From NCBI GenBank assembly GCA_025330725.1, contig JAIWND010000009.1, positions 1 to 64,000 of the forward strand: a DNA stretch of 64,000 bases. The letters run 5' to 3'. Position numbers and translations under genes: made by a program. The notes below the pieces were generated by a model. It was not told the DNA's origin. It did not search any database and saw only the letters and a list, made by a program, of their open reading frames with translations. Below are positions 57,740 through 64,000 of this stretch, piece after piece. Each line of letters starts with the position of its first letter. Position 1 is the stretch's first letter. This DNA is from Chlamydoabsidia padenii (Eukaryota; Mucoromycota; Mucoromycetes; Mucorales; Cunninghamellaceae).

Positions 57740-59179
57740 ATGTCACCTCATCAACACGTCCAATACATTCTGCTGGCAGAATTTGATATTGACAAGGGGG
57801 CTTCATTAACTTATCAATATCCCAAAGAAACTGGAACGGATGAACAGTAAGTAGACAACCATACTAATCTTATCGCAATTGGACTTTTTACTCACTTGAA
57901 TCTTCCTCTTCCTCTTGACTATTTAGCATCTTATCGGAACTCATGCTACCAGATGGTGCTCACTTGCGTGCTGAAGACTGGACCATCTTTTGCTTGAATC
58001 AAATGATCCCTGACCCTGAAAAAGAACAAGTAACGAGATCGACCGACGATAACCCCTTGTTGTATGTCCTCAACTTGGTGCGGACCAAACATGATGCTAC
58101 GGCTAGAAGGTAAGTTCCCTAAATACAATATGAAAAAGACGCATGCATTCTAATCTATCTATTTTACCTAGAGGTGCTCATGTTAAAGCTATGGCCATTT
58201 GTACCCGACATCAATTCCTTCATATTTACAAGGTAAGGAATCCTCACTCTTCCCTCCTCTCCTCTCCTTTTTTTATTTTTTATTTTTATTTTTACTAACC
58301 TTCTTCTTCTTCTTCTTCTGCTTATACTATAGCCTGTACTGTTATTAGCAATGGAAAAGTACTTTGAAAATCCTTCACAAGACATTCTGGTATCTCTTTA
58401 TGAAGCTGTCAATTCGATGGATCTTACACGGATGCCCAACTTTAATTGGCACGAACGACAAGTCTTGCGCGCCTCAGACGACAAATCAATGTTTGAAGAA
58501 ATGTTCGACATTGAAGCAGAAAATGTACAATCACCTACGACACTGACACCTGCGATGGAAACAATAATACAGCAACAACAACAAACTGTAGACGGTGGTG
58601 GTGATTGGGATACATTGGATCAACATCATCTTTTACGGCGTGGAACCTATATTGATCTGACATCAGGGCAAAAAGTATTGGCATCACTTGGAAAGGATCG
58701 GCATTTTTATGAAACTAAAATTGATTATGATGGAATCAAGTTACCTATTCGGGTCCCTCTGACTATGAATGATGAAGAAGTCGGTGATGTAAGTTGGAAG
58801 AAAAACTACTATTGCTATTACTACTTTTTGATTGAAATACTCACACTATTTAAACCTTTTTCTAGTTCTCCCTAATCAAATTGATCACCACCTTCTCTCC
58901 ACAGCAAACTCATTCTGGATCACCAAACCCCCATCACCCTCATTTGGATTCACAAGGTGCTTATACACATCCGATCATGCTCTTGTTAAATGCTCTTTTG
59001 ACACAGAAACGGGTCATCTTTTTGGGCTATGGACATCCATCAGGTGAAGTAGCTAATTATGTTTTGGCTGCTTGTGCTCTTGGTAGTGGATGTGGGACTG
59101 TATTGCGGGGATTCACTGAACGGGCCTTTCCTTACACCAATTTGACCAGTGTAGATGATCTTTTAAAATGGTAATTTTG

Positions 59180-59215
<36 letters not shown>

Positions 59216-60455
59216 AACTGATACTAACTCTATTAATCTGATCCACACCATGTTAACTAGTCCTGGATTTATTGCTGGTGTCACGAATCCAACTTATGAA
59301 GAACATACTGCTTGGTGGGATGTGTTATGCAACATTGATACTGGAAAGATCACCGTCAGTAAAGATATACAAGTACCCTCACCTGGCCGAAAACAATCTC
59401 TGGCTTACTTTGAAGAAGGTTTTGCTTCCCTATCCATTGGTCGGACCTCGGCTGGAAACTCTGTCTTACCCCTGAAAACCGATGACAAGAATACAAAGGA
59501 GCGTGATTATGATTGGGACTTTATGCATGATGTAAGTTTGGTATTACTCCATGATGCTCAAACAGAACTTGCTAATTTCTCTTTTTAGGTCCTAACTGCC
59601 ATTCAAGCACACTATGGTGAAACTTCCATTCGGGCCAAATTCCAAGATTATGTCCATAGGTTTGTACGACTGGCTGCCTTGTATGAAGATCAAGTTTATC
59701 AAGAAAGCAAGATTAGTTGGACACCTGATGCTGAAGCAGACCCTACTGGCTTATTGGGCTCTGGATCAGTCTTCCCTGATGATGCTACTAAACAACGTGA
59801 ATTGACAGTCAATGCCAGTCGAATCGAAGGTTGGCGGCAAACCTTATCATACAAATACTTCCAACGTGTAAGTGATAATAACCAAAGTGATTTATAAAAA
59901 CTAACTGTATCTCTGTAATACGATCTAGGACTTTCAAACTTGGCGACAAGGACCTGGACTAAAGAACCTTGACATTTATCGACAACTTGCCAAACTAAAA
60001 CAGTTACGAAATCTACCTGATAGTGAAGTCATTGCTATCTATGAAGCTTTTTTAAACAATATAGTGACCGAACGGCAAATCATCGAGGTAAAAAAGAAAA
60101 AGAAGACAACTATCGTTAGTCTACAGGGTGGGAGATTCGATTACTAACCCTCTTGTTTTTATTTAGTTTTTATCATATCTACCACAATATCATGGTGGAC
60201 TTGGTCCTTTGGCAACTGGTCTCTTCCATTCATCCAACATAGTCCGACAATACACAGTAGAACTCTTTCTTCGGTTAGAACGAAACCCTGTAAGTAGTGT
60301 AAATAAAGAGAAGTGGGGTTAGTGGTGGTAACATGAAACTAACACTTTTTTTTTCTTTATATTAGACTGGCCATCGATTCATCCAAAACCTCTCTAGATA
60401 CCACAAAATGACATTTGAACGATTATCACATACAATGGGTGTCCCTATAGCATAG
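57740..60455 (+). CDS. Afi1-like DENN-domain protein (Arf/Rab polarity factor)
   Basis: Ten exons (57740-57846, 57927-58109, 58172-58232, 58333-58788, 58866-59170, 59261-59531, 59589-59867, 59929-60087, 60167-60289, 60366-60455), about 677 aa. The N-terminal uDENN/Afi1 block begins [22 protein letters not shown] with [20 protein letters not shown]. The central DENN part has [30 protein letters not shown]. Further on: [25 protein letters not shown]. In budding yeast Afi1 binds Arf3 and helps set polarity; DENN proteins in general act as Rab GEFs. The C-terminal third is helical. The intron at 59171 carries a 34-nt A-run. The promoter motif TTCAAATCCCG lies about 82 bp before the start, and the gene is divergent from the NoxR-like gene. 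Confidence 0.82.
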
Positions 60456-60577
60456 TATTCCTTTAAACTGTTATTTTGGTCTGTCGTCCCTTGAAAGCGG
60501 GCTTTTAAATAAACATCTGGTATTTGGATCACAAAATTTTTTTACCTCTCTCTTTCGACTATTTATCTCCTCATAAC

Positions 60578-61464
60578 ATGACGGCTGCCCACAAAGTAGC
60601 TTCTGCTGCATCAACCACTGTTACTCAACATGGCAAAAGACTAGTCTATACAACCCCAAGTGCACTTATCGTCCGGTTGGCCAAAGTCTTCTCTGTCTCC
60701 ACTTTAACCGTAATGTATAAAGTAATATTTGACACTGTCCCTGATGCTAACTTGTCTTGTTTCATTCTTTTTCTAGTTATCTTCCATATCCACTCCGGCC
60801 CTAATGTACTTTTGGGAATCACCAGCAGGTAATGGAACTATAGTTAAACGGAAAAGAAACAACTTTAAATTCACCCTTTATTAATATTTATTTCTTATAG
60901 TACAGTCGACTGGGATTAACGAATACATGTTTATGACAGGTAATGTTTCATTGGTCTGGTTTCTTCCTATCTAATGATAGTAACTATGATAATGTTTTGT
61001 ATTATGTGTATTAACTAGAAACCACTTGCCGATATATTGTTTTGAATTATCTTGTTACAGCCTTAGCTGCCAGTGCCTGCTCTACAGGTGCTTTACACTT
61101 TTTATTGTCTCCCTTTATCAGCAGTATCTATCTCCATAACCCCACCAATCCGAATCTCATCACGGTCAACAACAATAACAACAACAGCAACAGCACAATC
61201 ACACCTAAAACTACCATTACTTTGGAAACAATGGATTTATTAGCAAGACCTAAACATACCACAGTACAACTAGCCGATTTGAAACCAACCACTCGATTCT
61301 TATTGACTTGGACTCTTCGACCCAACTTTTTGGCAAAACACCCAGAAGCATCTTCACCTGGTCGATTCTGGTTAGATAAACGGGGCGGTCTGGGTGATCA
61401 AAATGCGATGCGGCAAATTGTTAATGTGATCCAACATCAAGACCGTCATCAACGTTTACTTTAG
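60578..61464 (+). CDS. TMEM70-like mitochondrial inner-membrane protein
   Basis: Four exons (60578-60709, 60777-60828, 60901-60939, 61061-61464), 208 aa. The pattern GKRLVYTTPSALIVRLAKVF SVSTLTLSSISTPALMYF, then a second hydrophobic hairpin TALAASACSTGALHFLLSPF, then THTTV-like KHTTVQLADLKPTTRFLLTW RPNFLAK fits fungal relatives of TMEM70/TMEM186, which help assemble ATP synthase and complex I. A short Asn/Thr-rich insert separates the membrane part from the C-terminal soluble part. The assignment is by pattern only. It follows the Afi1-like gene by 122 bp on the same strand. Confidence 0.55.
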
Positions 61465-61889
61465 ACCTCTCATCCCCCTTCCTTTACTTTAACTCATATA
61501 GACCTTTTTTTTTTTTTTTTACTTCCCCCTTTTATCACTACTAAAAGTATGATGTTAATAAAACAAAATAAAAACTTCTCCATTTGTCAAATTGGTCCTA
61601 TGCTTCTCTAAATGTCTTGTTTATTAAATATATGGAACTTGGTGTATTCAGATATCACACATCCTATGTTAATAGCTATTAATAGAATAGACAGTGTATG
61701 TTTATCTTTCATGTCTGCACGGAAGAGTTGTAAAAAATGGGCGCCATTTGAAATTTTAATATTTAAATCCCGCTCTCATGCAAAAAAAATAATCAGTGCT
61801 ATAAATTAACCTGCCATGTTGACAGAAATAAACATCATGTACATAGTTTAGATAAGTTCATTATATACTACAATCAAGAATAAAAAACG
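61465..61889. other. Spacer between convergent TMEM70-like and globin genes
   Basis: AATAAAAC poly(A) signal near 61557. A copy of the motif, TTTAAATCCCG (61762-61772), with GGCGCCATTTGAAATTT close by (61740-61757), lies here although the neighbouring genes converge. No gene seen. Confidence 0.4.
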
Positions 61890-62534
61890 CTATTGTATAG
61901 TGCAAGAGAAACGACGTACCAGTGATTTCCTTTTCTCCCATTGCCGCTGTGCCAAAAGTCCGTGTGCCATATGATGAGCAACAAAAGCGTGGGTCTTGAT
62001 CCAAGCATAACCAATGGCATCGTTATACTCATGCTGCAGTCGTGCTCTGAGGGCCACATCCACGGCGGGACCTACCAACTGGAAATGGCAGGGATCGACA
62101 TGATAAAAATGGTGCCTGGCCCCGAGTTCCGTGATCTTATTCACCAACCATCTTTCATCCCCATTGTCCTGGTGTTTCTGGGCATTGATTTCCTTGATGG
62201 TTAATCTTTCATGATGAGGGGCAATCATGGGAGCCCGGACAAGACAGCCAATCACAAACGTCAACATTTTGGCCTGCGTCAGGACATTGGTGCCACAGAA
62301 CAACTGCTGGACTTGTGGGTCAAGATGAAACAGGGCATCGTAAAATGCTAATCCAAATGCTTGAGCGGGCGAAACACCGTCTTCGTCTGAGGGGTGGTGG
62401 ATTTCAATCACTCGCTCCCAACTGCATCTAACCAGATTAATGTCATTTTGACTGGGGATCATCGTTGGATCGAGTTTGCTTGGGTAGGATGACTTCTTCC
62501 CTTTGGTTTTCTTCTTTTTGGAAGGGAGGCTCAT
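61890..62534 (-). CDS. Single-domain globin
   Basis: Intronless, 214 aa from Met at 62534 (an upstream in-frame Met at 62597 would add 21 hydrophobic residues). The N-terminus is Lys-rich and disordered. The globin fold begins at SQNDINLVRCSWERVIEI, then FYDALFHLDPQVQQLFCG, MLTFVIGCLVRAPMI, and the heme region ITELGARHHFYHVDPCHFQL VGPA, where the first His of ARHHF is the likely proximal (F8) ligand, ending YAWIKTHAFVAHHMAHG. No FAD/NAD reductase domain follows, so this is not a flavohemoglobin. Roles in NO or O2 sensing are possible. CGGGATTTAAA lies about 180 bp upstream. Confidence 0.8.
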   Translation of the reverse strand: MSLPSKKKKTKGKKSSYPSKLDPTMIPSQNDINLVRCSWERVIEIHHPSDEDGVSPAQAFGLAFYDALFHLDPQVQQLFCGTNVLTQAKMLTFVIGCLVRAPMIAPHHERLTIKEINAQKHQDNGDERWLVNKITELGARHHFYHVDPCHFQLVGPAVDVALRARLQHEYNDAIGYAWIKTHAFVAHHMAHGLLAQRQWEKRKSLVRRFSCTIQ

Positions 62535-62713
62535 ATCATAAGAAGAGAAAAAAAGGTACAACAACAAAAAAGATTGAACTATTATATTCGGATTCATAAA
62601 AGGGGGCGGCTTCTTGTGTAATGTAAACAGGGCACAAGGTTGATTGAGTGGGATAGAAATAAAAGACCCCCTTTACAATGCTTACTTTCAGCCGAGTTAC
62701 TTTATTGGGAAAT

Positions 62714-62724
62714 CGGGATTTAAA
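62714..62724 (-). promoter_or_regulatory. Recurrent promoter motif, globin gene
   Basis: CGGGATTTAAA, 180 bp upstream of the globin start. Confidence 0.5.
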
Positions 62725-62918
62725 TTTTCATCCGGACGCTTGGACGCCAATGAAAGTATGTGCTTTTTTTTTCTATTGGTAAAAAGACATCACTTAGAAC
62801 CCATGTATTCCGAAAAGCTTCAATATATTTTTACATCATGATGCCAATGATGATTTGAACGATGAAGACTAGTCAGTGTTCAGACCACATGAAGTCAACC
62901 TTACCAGTAAGACCGTAT

Positions 62919-62929
62919 TTCAAATCCCG
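62919..62929 (+). promoter_or_regulatory. Recurrent promoter motif, YPT1
   Basis: TTCAAATCCCG, 98 bp upstream of the YPT1 start. Confidence 0.6.
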
Positions 62930-63026
62930 ACATACAGCACTTGAAAAGCCCCGCTCTTTTTTTTTTTTTTTTTTTTTTCACATCTCTTTCTCTTACATTT
63001 CTCGCATCTCTGCATTTACTCACGTT

Positions 63027-63923
63027 ATGAATTCAGAATAGTAAGTTGAACATCTTGCAGGCTTTCAAACGACTTTGAATACTCACATTCTTTTAATTAC
63101 TTTTCTTAATCTGTAGCGACTACCTCTTCAAACTTCTTCTTATTGGTGACTCTGGTGTTGGAAAATCCTGTCTACTACTACGGTTCGCCGACGATAGTTA
63201 TACAGAAAGTTACATTTCTACCATTGGCGTTGACTTTGTAAGTCGTAGAAAACGATAAATGACGATAATGATACTGACTCTTATTCTCTCTCCTTTTTTT
63301 TTTTTTATAGAAAATCAGGACCATTGAACTCGATGGCAAGACGGCTAAACTGCAAATTGTAAGAGGATCAAACTTGATGATATATCAACAACTCTTACCT
63401 GATTTATGTTTTTGTAGTGGGATACAGCTGGTCAAGAAAGATTCCGCACTATAACATCGTCCTACTATCGTGGTGCTCATGGTATTATTGTGGTGTACGA
63501 CGTAACGGATCAGGATTCATTCGACAATCTTGAACAATGGGTGGGTGAAATCCATCGGTATGGATCTGGGGACGTTGAAAAGGTTTTAATTGGGAATAAG
63601 AGTGATTTGGTGGACAAGAAGGTGGTGGATACTGAACAGGCAAAAGTAGGTGATATAAAAGTGAACTACAGAAACTTATGGGTTTAACTTTGATGATCAT
63701 TTATAATCAAACGTAGGAATTGGCTGATATCTTAAAGATGCCTTTCTTGGAGACTTCTGCCAAAGATTCTACCAATGTTGAACAAGCATTCTTGACCATG
63801 GCCAGGCAGATCAAAGAAAGAATCGGTGCTACGATGCAACAACAACAACAACAATCCAACTCAACTGTCAAGATCGGTCAAGGTACTTCTGTTGAACCTA
63901 CACAATCTGGTGGATGTTGTTAA
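63027..63923 (+). CDS. YPT1: Rab GTPase Ypt1/Rab1
   Basis: Five exons (63027-63040, 63117-63237, 63311-63358, 63418-63645, 63717-63923), 205 aa. It controls ER-to-Golgi transport and autophagy initiation. G boxes: GDSGVGKSC (G1), switch [33 protein letters not shown] (G3), GNKSD (G4), ETSAK (G5). The C-terminus GGCC is the dual geranylgeranylation site after a Gln/Ser hypervariable tail with a CAA-repeat. The switch regions are those of Rab1/Ypt1. The first coding exon is only 14 nt (MNSE plus two bases). TTCAAATCCCG lies about 98 bp upstream, followed by a T-rich leader with a 21-nt T-run. Confidence 0.96.
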
Positions 63924-64000
63924 TAGAAATAATTACTATACTCACTATTTTTTATGTACTTAATACCTACTATATTATAATTTACTAGTCTTATATATAT

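Noticed and set aside
53912..62929. TTCAAATCCCG copies read as tRNA B boxes
   Set aside because: None is preceded by the usual GG or followed by an acceptor-stem partner, and no A box lies at the right distance. They fit a promoter element better, although TFIIIC binding is not excluded.

Overview
The window is nuclear DNA of a filamentous fungus, most likely an early-diverging Mucoromycota (Mucorales-type) species. The reasons are housekeeping genes cut by many short introns (about 50-120 bp, GT-AG, with a yeast-like TACTAAC branch site), A/T-rich spacers, CAA/CAT/GAT-rich low-complexity inserts, and a gene set with fungal EF-1alpha, Sho1, Num1/Mcp5, Rqc2, a NoxR-like protein and an ADAM protease. 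No rRNA, tRNA or CRISPR array was found. Exon boundaries were read by eye from splice signals and reading frame, so single-base errors are possible.

Layout. 1-1886: 5' part of an LTR retrotransposon on the minus strand (LTR, primer site, gag, a -1 frameshift signal, protease end of pol). 2155-11405, minus strand: NUM1/MCP5 cortical anchor, two doubtful small ORFs, then an 11-exon ADAM metalloprotease. 12750-18459, plus strand: an intronless GT4 glycosyltransferase and an FYRN/FYRC chromatin protein. 19112-25481: a possible 67-aa gene, EF-1alpha, a shortened P-loop kinase and the osmosensor SHO1. 26002-34311: tRNA-splicing subunit SEN54 convergent with a Trm61-type tRNA m1A methyltransferase, mitochondrial uL22, and transportin (Kap104). 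34827-36217: two small unrecognised spliced genes, one encoding 41 residues behind a strong TATA box. 36638-49141: SLH1/ASCC3 helicase and RQC2/NEMF, divergent from a 207-bp spacer. 49704-53081: a complex I accessory subunit and a PTR2 peptide transporter. 55666-63923: a NoxR/p67phox-like protein, an Afi1-like DENN protein, a TMEM70-like mitochondrial protein, a single-domain globin and the Rab GTPase YPT1.

Functional links. SLH1 (RQT helicase that splits stalled ribosomes) and RQC2 (CAT-tailing factor on the split 60S) act one after the other in ribosome-associated quality control and share one promoter region. SEN54 and the tRNA methyltransferase are both tRNA maturation factors and converge on a palindromic poly(A) signal. 

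The strongest unexplained signal is a short motif, TTCAAATCCCG or CGGGATTTGAA with small variants, present about 18 times in 64 kb. Twelve copies lie 57-195 bp upstream of start codons, including both genes of most divergent pairs. It looks like a core promoter element of this genome. The retroelement frameshift signal (slippery heptamer, 6-nt spacer, perfect 8-bp hairpin) is the clearest mechanistic find.
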